Origin: Hydractinia symbiolongicarpus | Taxonomy: Eukaryota > Cnidaria > Hydrozoa > Anthoathecata > Hydractiniidae | Length of the DNA stretch: 64,000 nucleotides | NCBI RefSeq assembly: GCF_029227915.1 | Contig: NC_079875.1 | Location: 29,140,001-29,204,000, forward strand | Reading direction: 5' to 3' | Shown: in pieces, positions 47,303-58,234 of the stretch | How positions within the stretch are numbered: the stretch's first letter is position 1 | Layout of the letters: each line of letters starts with the position of its first letter | Notes under the pieces: model-generated | The model's database searches: none | What the model saw: only the letters and a program-made list of their open reading frames with translations | What the model was told of the DNA's origin: nothing | Made by a program: the position numbers and the translations under genes

Positions 47303-48005
47303 CTAATTAGGCCTGTCAGGTATTTTTACTTGAATGTTTTTCGAAAATGGGCAATACATTTGAAAATGTCCTTGACGGTCACACGACCAACAAGTTTTGT
47401 TTTCGTGAATTTTTGTTAAATGAGAGCCTTTGCTGAGTATACTCGCGGTTATTGTTAGTGCTATGAGGTGAATTGTAAGGTAATCGTGAACGACAGAGCT
47501 TCTAGAATAAGGCTTTCGTTCTCTCTTGCGCTTCTCTCTTTTTGCATTAGCACTCCTGATAGCTTTCGATATTTTTTTTTTGTCGTCAGTATCAGAGGCC
47601 ACCTCATCGGTCAAATATTCTTGTAGAGTTACCCAATCCTCTCTATCCGCTAGTTTAATTAATTTCATTCGTTTTTTTCCAAGACTCTTACCCGTCTCCA
47701 GTGTTTCCTTCGCTTCGTTTATTTTCCCATCGTCTAACCATCTCTGTATCTTTTCCATATTCTTCAAAACCTCCAGGTTGTAACCGTGCATCTTTTCATT
47801 TCCTTTCTTGTTAAATTCTGTTTTCTTCTTTTCTTTTACTTTCTAGGTTTGATGTCAACCAATCCAACCTTTCAACCTGTTTTGCTGCGACTTGTTGCAT
47901 CACTTTTGCTGCTGCAGCTGCTGCCAACTCGACCATTCTTGGTTCGGATTGCCTGATGGATTCGTTGAACGCAGAAGAATTCGATGGACCTTGTTTGGAA
48001 GTCAT
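47303..48005 (-). pseudogene. DIRS gag-like protein with zinc knuckle, frameshifted
   Basis: It starts at ATG 48005 (MTSKQGPSNSS), with an Ala-rich helical stretch and a region ending LTSNLESKRK. A one-base shift near 47.83 kb moves to a second frame (KKTEFNKKGNEKMHGYN) that continues to 47303. Near the C-terminus, CWSCDRQGHFQMYC forms a CX2CX4HX4C zinc knuckle for nucleic-acid binding. A Lys/Arg-rich tract (AKREKRKRERK) lies ahead of it. Confidence 0.75.
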
Positions 48006-48009
48006 GACT

Positions 48010-50950
48010 CAAACATATGTTAAATTTACCGTACTGATGTACATCTGAGTCAAATCCAGAATGACTGTATTCTTCAGTCTTCTTTTATACCCCACCCTTA
48101 TCCTACTACGCATGCTCCCCATACACCCTCCCTCGCAGAGCCGAAACTCCATTTCCGATTTACTTGCGAACATCGGAAATGCCGCTTGGTAGGGTAACAA
48201 TACATTGCAGGTTTTTTTTGCATAGCTTACGATAAATAAATGATTTATAATGTTTTTTCCATCACCAACACACACCGCCTTTTTATTTATGTGTTCCTTT
48301 ATTATCTGCCTCTTCGTAGTCACATCTGCTTAATTGAAAAGCTACCTTACATGTGCGGTTACTATCGTGCGGTTGACCAGTCGTCAAAAACAAGACATGT
48401 TAAGGACTAAACCAAACACTCATATTTTGCTTCGCCGTAAAGTAGGTGTGAAGGTGCTCTCCTCTCTTCTTCATAAAAATTTTTATTCTGTTATAAACGC
48501 ATTTGTTTTACAGCAAGTTTAAACAGCATTATTATATTAATTATACAAAGTTTTCCCTGCATTATTGCTTTTTTCTCACCGATGTTTTGTAAATAAGGGA
48601 AACATTTCTTCCGTTTTCTGTGTTCTTGGCTGCAACGTAACGGATAAATATCGTTTCATTAGATAACGCCAACAACATCAAACTACTACATCAACACTGC
48701 GTGCGTTGACTATTGACAGTCATCAATCAATACTGTAAAAATAGCATTCTATTGTGTTAAATTACAAAACGAACAAGAAAAGGGAGTTTTAAACATTTCC
48801 TTTACCGGCGAGCATATTTAAAGTTCTTTACAATTTAGTTCCTTACTAAAACTATCTATTTCTATAGCCATCGTATTGTAGGTACCAGTTGCGTAATCTA
48901 AAATATAAAAACATGGTTTTATTTTAGTGTAAAAAGAAATTTAAAGGAGGTTCAAAAGTTTGTTGAAAAAAAATTGTTATCTTTTTTTTTTAAATAGCTA
49001 AAAAAATTAAAATAACATCGTTACAAACCTAAATTTATCCCTCCTTTTTCCCTCTTTAAATCACAGATTGCGTTTTCCAACTTATTTCAAGAGCCATAAA
49101 ACACGCAAAAATTATAACCTTATTTATTTTCTTTTTATCTCTCTCTACCAAGATGACAATACTTTAGCGTTTATAACTTTCCTCTGTTGTTTTTCTTGTT
49201 TGCGTTACTTTTTAACTTTTAACCGTCGTTCGATTTCTAATTCAATTTGCAAAAACAAACAGAAAAATGATTTTTAAAGAACATTTTTTTGAAACACACA
49301 AATAGGTAAAATACTTTTTAATCTGAAGTCATAATCAGAACTTGAGTAAAATGGCAAATAGCCACGCTTGCGCTCAAATTGCTTTGCTCGCTGGCTTAGG
49401 TCCGCAAAAAGGTTTTCTATTTAAAATCCAGTCTGCGAGTACAAAATTGATTTGATTATAATTTTGGAAATCTTACGGGTTTAATTTTGCGTAGGAAGGT
49501 ATGACTTAAATTAGAACGATTTATAGAGTGAACTGCACGTGTTTTCTAAATGTTTTCTAGAGAATATGGAAAGGTTGTAGATTAAAGAATTACACTTCGA
49601 ATACATGTTTACATCATACTAACCTTATGTTGCAATCTCGAGAATTTCCCAAGTTGAAACATTATGTAGGCAATAATAAGAGCATTACCAGAAAATCAGC
49701 TAAAGAACGATTGATTTTTTTGAAACAAGCAGTAGTGGGAGATGGCGCCGAACTAATGATGAGGAATGATCTGGAATAAAGAAAGGTAAAAACCAGGCTT
49801 TAACCTAGAAACAGTCTTATTACTATAATTTTATTGCTTATTAAATTTATTTTATACTTATTTTGTAGTTAAGTGCAAATGCAAATACAAATAAGAACAA
49901 AGAAATTTTCAAAAAACATAAGATTCGTAAAAATAAATCCCGCAAAACATAAATTATAGCCAGCAAAATTATATAAACTCTATTACAAAAAAATATTCTT
50001 CAAGTCCCGTTTCTATTTGACTGCTTTTTACACTAAAGCCTGCGCACTGTCACAAAAGCAGAAATATAATCACCAGGACCATCATCTAGGTTTTTCCATG
50101 CTCGTTTAAGAACAAAAACACATCTTTTGACTGAACATGTACGATATTTTTCGATAGATATGTTTCGTTTATAAACTTTGTTTTACCTACCGTCACAGCT
50201 GCGTTATCTACCTAACTTATATTATCAGCCAAAACTAAAAAATGTTGCTGTATGATGTTTTTTAATGGCAGCTATAAAGAAGGTGTAATGTAAGACATTG
50301 TAATGTGATTACCCCTGTTATTTATTTACTTTAGAAAAAACCACACATCCACTTTGCCTGTTATAGACACACGGATATGGCGTATTATTATATAGATTCT
50401 ATTTACCGGATAAACATATTATACTCTAAAATAACGGTTGCAAATGATTGCATGAATAATTTTTTGTAATTTAGTAATTTTAATAATTCCAATACTAACA
50501 TAATAAAGCTAATTTTTCTGCGGAGACGGATAGTCTTGTGAGCTATTCCAGAGACTAAAAGCGTAAGTTGGCAATAATCAACGTAGACATTAAGTTATAT
50601 ATAATAACATAAAATTGATTAAAACATTTACTATCCATGAAATGTTTTTTTAACTTCCTTTAATTATACGCTATAGAAGAAATGAATCGGCACGTGCGTG
50701 AAACAATAAAATGTCTTAATTAAAAGCTGGCGTGGCAAAAGAGGTAATCAAAATGTTGAACACACAAAAGATAAGTCTCCAGAGCTACCCTCAACGGAAC
50801 GCAAAACGCACGAATCATAGGTGTTCAACGTGTTCGTTCCATCAAGCACCAAACTTACAAAAGATCTGCTAAAATTGTTAGAAGCTCTCTTGATAGAAAA
50901 ATGTGTGAGAGCTTTAATGAATATTTTTGGTAAAGTGACCAACAATTTTT
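48010..50950. other. No gene established; weak exon candidates
   Basis: GC-richer sequence at 48.05-48.2 kb may be the DIRS 5' leader. Two minus-strand pieces look faintly protein-like: 48897-48815 (acceptor TTTTAG, ending FSKELNCKEL stop) and about 50150-50037 (ending KNLDDGPGDYISAFVTVRRL stop). Neither has a matching partner exon or known domain. Confidence 0.3.
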
Positions 50951-50954
50951 ATCA

Positions 50955-52330
50955 ATAACGCTATATTTCGACTTTTATAGTCGTCATCAGGTAAAATCTA
51001 AAATAATAGTTAATACAGATTAAAACAAAAGTATCTACAACATACGTTCACTATACTAAAAAATATTGAAATTATATTAAAATTTTATCAAAAGAGTGTG
51101 ACTTTTAAACTCGTCTTTTGTATTTAACGATGGCTTAATGTCATTTATAAAAAGAGCTTCCAAAATCAATAAGTGCCGTTGAGACTTCAAGGTCGATAAA
51201 ATTTTAACTTTTCCATTGATAGTATACATTCGCAGCTATTAAAATGTAAGCCCAATGGACTGGAAACTCTTGAATGCTCCTTTATGCGGGTGATAAGATG
51301 CCACTGACATAGCGCGAATTACATTGCAACAAATTTCATAGACCACACCACTTTTAAAGGCCTTATCAACTGGTTGTTTCAGGGAAGGAAGAACAGTTTT
51401 CAACTTTCTTAACCATGTAATATCTTTTTAGCTTTCTCTAAACTTTCGTGTATATATGACCATGTACTACAAGCTCTAACTATCCGATGTACCATTCCTG
51501 ACACCACTGAACGTTTATATTTATCAGGGGACAAGGCATGGAAGTTCATTAATAAACCTGTGTCCGTCTTTTTGCTATACCAAGTTGACTCTAGCAATCC
51601 ATTTTGTTTACGGTAATTAACATATCTAAGAACGGCAATTCACCGTTTCTTTCATTTCCAACCGTAAATTTTAATGATGGATGAAGATTGTTGATATTCT
51701 GTAACACGTTTTCAATCTGGTTCATCCTTATATTTCTCAAATAATCATCCATATATCCTGCAAATAGACTAGCATCACCTTTTACGATCTTATCAAATTT
51801 GTGCATCCAACCGTTTGCGAGAGGAGGGGCTCCCATCGCTAAACCATCAACTTGCCGGTAGTAACCATCGTTTGTTAACATAATAACGTTACAGCTACAA
51901 ATCTTGAGCAATTTTGTGAAAGTTATTTTATCAACTAGAGTATAATAACTGTGCACTCTTCGATGGCTTCATATACAGGTACATTTGTATACAGAGATGT
52001 TACGTCAAAACTAATAAGCTGTTCACCCTCTTTATGGTCTTCAAACTATCCGCAATGCTTTTCGTAGAATAGTTTGTTTTGCATTCATCTACTACAGAAA
52101 GCCATTCAGCTACTTGGTTTGCAATATTAAAATAGGCAGAGCCTGGCATTGATAGGACTGGGTCGTACTGGAACTGGTGGTTGACTGCCAATAGGCTTCA
52201 GCTTATTGTACAAACTTCGGAAAATTTTATTTTGATTCTTCAATGATTTCAGCAATGTTATGACTCGTTCTTCCTCTTTTAGTATGGGACTTTAATGAAT
52301 ACTTTAAAATAAATTGCTTGCAAAATCCAC
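50955..52330 (-). pseudogene. Penelope-like element: RT remnant and terminal motif
   Basis: RT pieces on the minus strand are PVLSMPGSAYFNIANQVAEWL, SADSLKTIK-type sequence, SFDVTSLYTNVPV (first catalytic Asp), DGYYRQVDGLAMGAPP, GYMDDYLRNI (catalytic DD), LKFTVGNERNGELPFLDMLI and a C-terminal LLMNFHALSPDKYKRSVV. Frameshifts separate them at about 52.02, 51.96, 51.59 and 51.41 kb. No GIY-YIG domain is visible here. The element ends in a hammerhead-like motif at 50990-50959. Confidence 0.75.
50959..50990 (-). ncRNA. Hammerhead-like motif at the Penelope end
   Basis: Minus strand: CTGATGA, C, a GAC-TATAAAA-GTC stem, GAAA, then TATAGCG. Both conserved boxes (CTGATGA and GAAA) are intact. An unpaired C between CTGATGA and the stem departs from the usual G10.1-C11.1 closing pair. 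It is the best of the three such motifs in the window. Confidence 0.5.
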
Positions 52331-52824
52331 ACGTAATAATAACTTCTTCATGTGAAAGTATCAGTTACCTTTTATTAGCCGTTTAAACTTTGTTTAATTT
52401 TTTAAATTGCTAAGTCAGCAGATAATTCTTTATTGACTTCTGTTTTAAAACAAACCTTGGGTTGCTTGTATCAAAAGGCTGTGCGGAAAACTTTGATACT
52501 CTTGTCACAAAATACATGTTTGAGTACCTGAAGAAAAATAAATCAGTGGGAGAGTCCCCCAACAATATCGACCCTCTTTTAACCCCCCCCCCCCCCCCCC
52601 CAGCTGCCATCATCAGTCAGTTCCGCAGTATATGGTGACCCTTCCCAGAGAAAAGCAAAAATCAAGAGAATGAAGACAACGAACGCACTTATTTCAACTT
52701 TCAGTGACATTATAACATTTTACCTTACAAGTTGTATTTTATGTTGTTACTTTTTCAAAATATGTAACAAAGATAATTCTGATTTTTTAACCACCCGCCA
52801 TTGTTATCATTGATTTGATAAAGG

Positions 52825-53490
52825 CTAAAATTCAGCATCGTAGTTTTGAGCAACTAGCACATCATTTGGATTAACTACCTCTTGTCTAATTTCACAAAAG
52901 TTATGTAGTAGAAAAAAACAGGAATGAATTACAACAGAAAGTCCTTAAGATTTATGTCCATTTCTCTCCTTAAACAGCCAAACCGAGCTTTTAATCGCCC
53001 AAATGCGCACTCGACAGCTATTCTTGCTGAGGATAAACGTTGACCAAAAAAAACGTTCGCTAGAGTTCTTCCCCCTTTCGAAAATTCCATCATTAAAAAT
53101 AGTAGTAAAGGATATGCTGGGTCTCCTAACATGAAAACTGGTACTGCAGGCTCCCCTTCGACAATGGTTCTTTCGCATTTTTGGATAGTTCCATCTCTAA
53201 AAAATTCATTTAAGGTAGAATTTACAATCTACATTATAATACCCGTATACGTCTGTCTGTCTGTCACGTAAAATGGTAGCTTAGCTGCGCAAGTAGCGAG
53301 ACGCACGCAATGCGGTAAAAAAGGACGGGCGAACCCGTGGATTTTTCCACGGGCAACCGACTAGTCTGATGTAAAATTACCCTTTCTGCTGGCATAATAT
53401 GTTGGCCTTTTTGATTTTCATGTGCGTACCGTTAACAGCACCGATACATTAGGGGAAACCAAATCTATAAGTTTTTGGCATACTATTCAC
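52825..53490 (-). pseudogene. PIF/Harbinger transposase remnant, split by a Helitron
   Basis: Minus strand: RFGFP, stop, CIGAVNGTHMKIKKAN (first catalytic Asp region is degenerate), then an internal loss; after the Helitron, VNSTLNEFFRDGTIQKCERT, FMLGDPAYPLL (second Asp), LSSARIAVECAFGRLKARF (catalytic Glu), and in another frame HSCFFLLHNFCEI, ending NYDAEF stop at 52825. Damage: a stop where Gln or Asn is expected, an internal deletion, and a frameshift at about 52.945 kb. A dead fragment. Confidence 0.8.
53228..53364 (+). mobile_element. Non-autonomous Helitron, 137 bp, intact ends
   Basis: It starts TCTACATTATAAT after an A (53227). Inside are GTATACGTCTGTCTGTCTGT and CACGTAAAATGGTAGC. 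It ends with a perfect hairpin CCCGTGGA-TTTT-TCCACGGG (53334-53353), 7 spacer bases, then CTAG before a T (53365). TC start, 3' hairpin, CTRR end and A|T insertion site are the Helitron signature. It has no target duplication. It interrupts the Harbinger remnant. Confidence 0.8.
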
Positions 53491-53499
53491 TTTCTTCTG

Positions 53500-54035
53500 T
53501 CGTTTTAGAAAACACTATGTAAATTAGCCTAAGTATTTCTGAAATCACAGAGGTAACACGGCATCAGCTAAACAGTACTGCCAACTTAAACAGGTTTTCA
53601 GAGTCTGTAGGAAGAGTTAATTATTCCAACGCACCCATCCCCTAATATCAATCTTTCTATTACCGTAAATTTCGACGACTTTGGCGAAATTCTTCCTGAC
53701 GTCACAAATATTAAGAAAGTCGAAGAGTCCACATTTTACAGCAGAGAACAAAGGAATATAAAGAGCAACAAAATCAGCGAAATGCGGCAATATCGACTAC
53801 CGTGAAAAACATAGTACTTCGGCAAAGCACATCGAAGGAGAGTCGAGCCTCAGCAAACACTCCTGAGTGGAGATAAAATCAAAAATTCGGATCCTGGGCG
53901 CAAAGGAACCTTATTAAACGCTTATAATAAAATTATGCAATGCTTTTAGACCAATAACTAGTTTTAAATACACAGAATTTTCTCATTGGAAAATTCTGCT
54001 TAGGCAAGTGTCGACGTGGCCGACGTCTAAAAAAA
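53500..54035. other. No gene recognised
   Basis: Mixed-composition intergenic sequence between the Harbinger remnant and the 18-bp satellite. No motif stands out. Confidence 0.4.
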
Positions 54036-54039
54036 TATA

Positions 54040-54183
54040 TACACAACTTATGGGACACACACAACTTATGGGACACACACAACTTATGGGACACACACAA
54101 CTTATGGGACACACACAACTTATGGGACACACACAACTTATGGGACACACACAACTTATGGGACACACACAACTTATGGGACA
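54040..54183. repeat. 18-bp satellite, eight copies
   Basis: The unit CTTATGGGACACACACAA repeats eight times without visible change. Since 18 is a multiple of 3, frames stay open on both strands (LMGHTQ plus, SCVCPI and KLCVSH minus); none is a gene. The unit contains the dispersed CTTATGGGRAC motif. A separate copy of the motif lies at 54477-54487. Confidence 0.95.
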
Positions 54184-54199
54184 GAGAAATATGTTTGAC

Positions 54200-57100
54200 A
54201 AAAAAAAGTATTTCTAATATGATGGTAATAAAAACAATATATATAATATAAATTTACATACGTTTAATAAAAATTGGCCCATAACACTAACTCACACCGG
54301 TATGATTTAAATTGATTTATTTGAATTTGTAAGGTTTTTTAAGCGATGTATGTTTGTAATAAGACCACTACATATTGTCTTCAGTTACCACAAAGTAATT
54401 TTTCCATTGAAATTAAGAAAAAAAGTAAATTAAAAAAAATCACGCGAATTGTCCCATAACGCTGACTGACACTGATGTCCCCATAAGTCATTCATGTGCG
54501 TATGTGTGGATAGATATGTGTATACATGCTTATTACCACTAAGTTTGTTTACATTTAAAATTTTTGTGTTAATTGATTCTTCTGATAACGCATTGATTCC
54601 TGCACGTTTTGTTTTGTTTTTAATAGGCAACTTAAGATTTTTTAGTCAATATGTAGATCTAAAGTTGCTTAATGGTTGCTTAATTTTATTCAACTAATTT
54701 TCACAATTTATGTAAGAAGGAAAAAGAAATCATAATTTTGGTAAAAAGAAAGTTCTTGAAAATATAAACTGAAGCGTGTTGTTTTTAACTTTGCGAGCAA
54801 TGATTTGAACCTGAACCTTATTCTGTTCTTATTTTTTAGCAAAATATTGGGCTCGTGTTCTTATAAAATGGTTCTTACAAAAAAGATTTACTTTTCTCTC
54901 CGCTAATTGTGTTCTTATTTCTAAAATTATTTGAGATTGTGCCGTTCCCTGTTCCTGCAAAACGGAATCATAATTTATTATTTTGCACACAAAAATCAAA
55001 ACCGTGCTCTTGACCAAGGTTTTGAAATTTTACTGCATTTTAGAGTGATGCTGATGGGTGAATTGCAAAAAAATGCGTAAGATTCGCTGAGAAATTCGGC
55101 TAATGAGAGAAATATTCCTGGTTCCATTAGCCAGGAGACCCGACGCTTATCTTTTCGATGTCGATATGTAAGAAATACTTTGAAAGATATAAACGACGGA
55201 TTGTACAATTCGCGCGCTCTGGTTGGCCAAAAATCGCATGAATTATTTCAAAATAACTGAGCAGTTTTGATGTTACACTGTAAAATAAAATGCCTTTAGT
55301 TAAGAGTACAAATCTCGCAAGCTCGGTCTGTACTTTTAATCTCGGGCTTTGTATTTCACAGTACATTATCCACACCGTTTAGTACTTTTTAACGTTTTTG
55401 TGTGAACGAGTATGTTAGTGATTTTGTAGCGGTTATACATCATCACGGGTTACACCGTCTTCAAGTTGCTATAGAAAGAAATTTAATTGATGAATTTAAC
55501 CAAAACAATTTTGTTATAAAGGCATATATTTCTATTACTTGGAAATTCGCTAGCGAGTGTAAAGTGGGGAAAGAAATTAAAAATTAAATTGCTCTTCTTA
55601 CAATAGTGTTTTAAAGCTCACTACGTAGTAATGCTTATTTGGCATCCCCAGGGTCCTTTGGGCACTAAAAGGGCAAAATGCCCTAAGAAGGAGGTATTTT
55701 GGAATACTTTACGCTTCAATTTGTTTTAATTTTCTAAATAAATTCTGGGCGTACATTTTCTTAAAGACATAAACTTTTGTTGTCTTTCATTGCAATTCTT
55801 ATAGCCGCCTGACCTTTTTTCCTTTCCTATTTTTGAATTAAATTTGTTCGGGAAAATGTTCGAGATAACGCAAGATATGACCATATGATTAAACATTTTA
55901 CACAAGGGTGGTCGTCCAAGTGTGCTTTAGCGCTACCTAGTATAGCCAATTTATATTCTTGCTAGATTTAAATCGCCAAATTTATGCTTAAAAATATAAG
56001 ATAAGCTGCCATTTGTTTATGTTAAATCAAGTAGACCAATGAGAAGCATCACGTGATCAGATGGGGCCAGAGGTTTATCTCAAAGCAAAGAGCTCTTGTG
56101 TTTTTCTTATAAACACAAAAAATTCATAAATAAGAACAAAATGGAGCTTTATTCTGAAGCGAACAAATCAGGCTAAAAAAGGCTTAAAAAATAAGAAGTT
56201 CCAGGCTCAGGTCAGATTTTACTGTTTCAAATTTTAAACGATTTGCAGGAAATGATTTGTTAAGTAGCAGCAGCAGAAATTAGTTATGTTACCCAAGAAA
56301 AAAACAGTCTGGAGGCTCGTGTCCACTCGGGTTACTACACTTTCTAGTAGCCAAACTACTTGGAAGAACCAAATGAAAACGAAGAGAGAAGTTCACACAT
56401 TCAGCACTTTATTTCTTACCTATATTTATGATTATTCCTGTGGCTTGTGACTATCTTATACGTAGAAAAACACGTATTCAAAAGACTCAAATCGAAAAGT
56501 GTACATTTTATCATTCTTCCTTTCAAACTAATAGAATACCTTCCTTCCTGTCGATGTTTTAGGAAGCAGTCCTACTTTTGTATTTATTCGACCGATTTCG
56601 TATAATTTTTTACCATCAAGTTTATTTTCAGTAGTTAGTAGTATATTTTCTCTGTAAGTGATTGTGGAAGATTTCTTTGCGTGGACTAATTTTTGCATGT
56701 TAATTTTCTTTAATGAAGTAATGAATATCGGAAAAACAATATCCACGTCCAGTGCACTGGAATTTTGCCGTCAAGTTTTATTTATTAATAAATATAATAA
56801 ATTAAACCGCGACACGATTTAGAGATATCAAAAAATAGCATGTTAAAACATTTTAGGGCGTTTGGCACGTTATACTACTCACTCATTTAATTTCGTACAT
56901 ATCTTAGTACTATGAGTTGTTTCTAAAGAACCAAAAAAATCCGTCTTGAAGCTAGCTGTTCTACTTTTTCGAGTCTTTTCGAACCTGATTTGTTCTTGTT
57001 CTGCAGAATTCATTAATATTATTATTTTGTTTTTTATTTATATACTTTTTTAAAAGTTCTCTGGAATTTATGTTTTTATATAAAAAAATTGGGTTTTTTT

Positions 57101-57370
57101 GTTGCTAATTCAACTTTTATAATTATGTTTATAAACTATCACAAACGAGCCCAAGCAAAAACAATTGCTTAAGAGAGAATTGCAGGAGAGGTACATACAT
57201 TGATTTTTTTGTATTTATTTTATTTTATTTATTTTATTTACTATTTTTTTCTCCTTTTTTTTTGAAACCGATGATTTGAGCCTTGGGCTGTTTGTTTTTT
57301 AGCAAAGTTTGAGGCTGGTGTTTTTATAAAGTTGTTTTTATACAAAAATATTGGAATCTTCAATTTTATA
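54200..57370. other. No gene recognised; old repeats
   Basis: Blocks at 54.77-54.88 and 57.25-57.35 kb are related (TTTTTTAGCAAA, then GGCTSGTGTT, then TTATAAA and GTT), indicating an old dispersed repeat. Short frames at 54829-55375 and 55402-55587 cross or adjoin it and carry no domains. The rest is AT-rich. Confidence 0.35.
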
Positions 57371-57375
57371 TATTA

Positions 57376-57470
57376 TCTATATTATAATGTCCGTCCGTCT
57401 GTCTGTCTGTCACGCAAAATGGTAGCTGCGACGGGCGAACCCGTGGATTTTTCCACGGGCTAACGACTAG
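57376..57470 (+). mobile_element. Non-autonomous Helitron, 95 bp, intact ends
   Basis: It starts TCTATATTATAATG after an A (57375), has CCGTCTGTCTGTCTGTCACG and GCAAAATGGTAGCTGCGACGG, and ends with the perfect hairpin at 57440-57459 and CTAG (57467-57470) before a T. Same family as 53228-53364, with a 40-odd base internal deletion. Confidence 0.75.
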
Positions 57471-57479
57471 TATATATAT

Positions 57480-58230
57480 ATTATACATAACAAGTTTTGT
57501 TTCAGGCTTCCAGAAGTTCCCAGATTAATTTTAAAAATATCGAGTGAAAATTTTAACATTTTTTTAAAAAAATATACTATATGTAAAATCTGTAGCTTAA
57601 ATATTCCATATAAATTCAGCTGTTAAGTACAATTTTCTATAAAAGCCAGGAGCTTCTGGCTGAACTGCTCTTATTTTTTTACTTCTTCAGTAGGATTTTA
57701 CAACTTTGCAATTGATTCTGTGAAAAATGCGTTGAGTTAAATTTTTGTTTTTGATTTGATATTACCATAATAATCTAAAAAATTGAATTTTAAAATTTTA
57801 ACATATTCTATCAGTATTTAAAGAGGAAGGCGGTAGCAATATTTTTCGTCAGTTCATATGAAAGAAACCTGTGCAGAGAGGAAGCGTTTTTACCCAACAT
57901 CAAGTTTAAAATCTCAAAATTTTTTCCATGTCCTCTCCTAAAAATAAATGAAGATTTAGGTGTCAGCTACAGCCCTGAAAAAGTACCTTATTTCAATAAA
58001 AATACTGTAAAAATACTGTTAGATTCGCAAAAATAAAATCTATATTGGTTAAAAAATATCACAAAATGTGTATCTTTTTTTACCTGACAACTATAGGCGT
58101 AATCCCAGGATTCTTGTCTGATAAAAAACCCTTCGCGAAAATTAGCTAATCAACCTAAGGTATATCTTTACCGTACATCCGTCTCTCCAGCCAGTCAAAG
58201 CTATCACTACTAAGCTATCACGTAGTAGAA
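57480..58230. other. No gene recognised
   Basis: AT-rich sequence with no exon, repeat or transposon that I recognise. Confidence 0.4.
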
Positions 58231-58234
58231 TACT

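Larger units (their letters stand above)
43962..48005 (-). mobile_element. DIRS-like retrotransposon, decayed
   Basis: The minus-strand order is gag-like, reverse transcriptase, RNase H and tyrosine recombinase, the layout of DIRS elements, which integrate through a recombinase instead of an integrase. All modules are recognisable but carry frameshifts. About 600 bases at 45.0-45.6 kb between RNase H and recombinase have no element coding match. No methyltransferase domain was recognised. Terminal repeats were not identified, so the outer borders are those of the coding parts. Confidence 0.85.

Noticed and set aside
52583-52601. Poly-C runs (also 27179-27198)
   Set aside because: Simple homopolymers; likely ordinary slippage or sequencing uncertainty rather than a feature.
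53933-54217. ORFs on both strands with HTQLMG or CVSHKL repeats
   Set aside because: The 18-bp satellite is a multiple of three and keeps frames open on both strands; no independent coding evidence.
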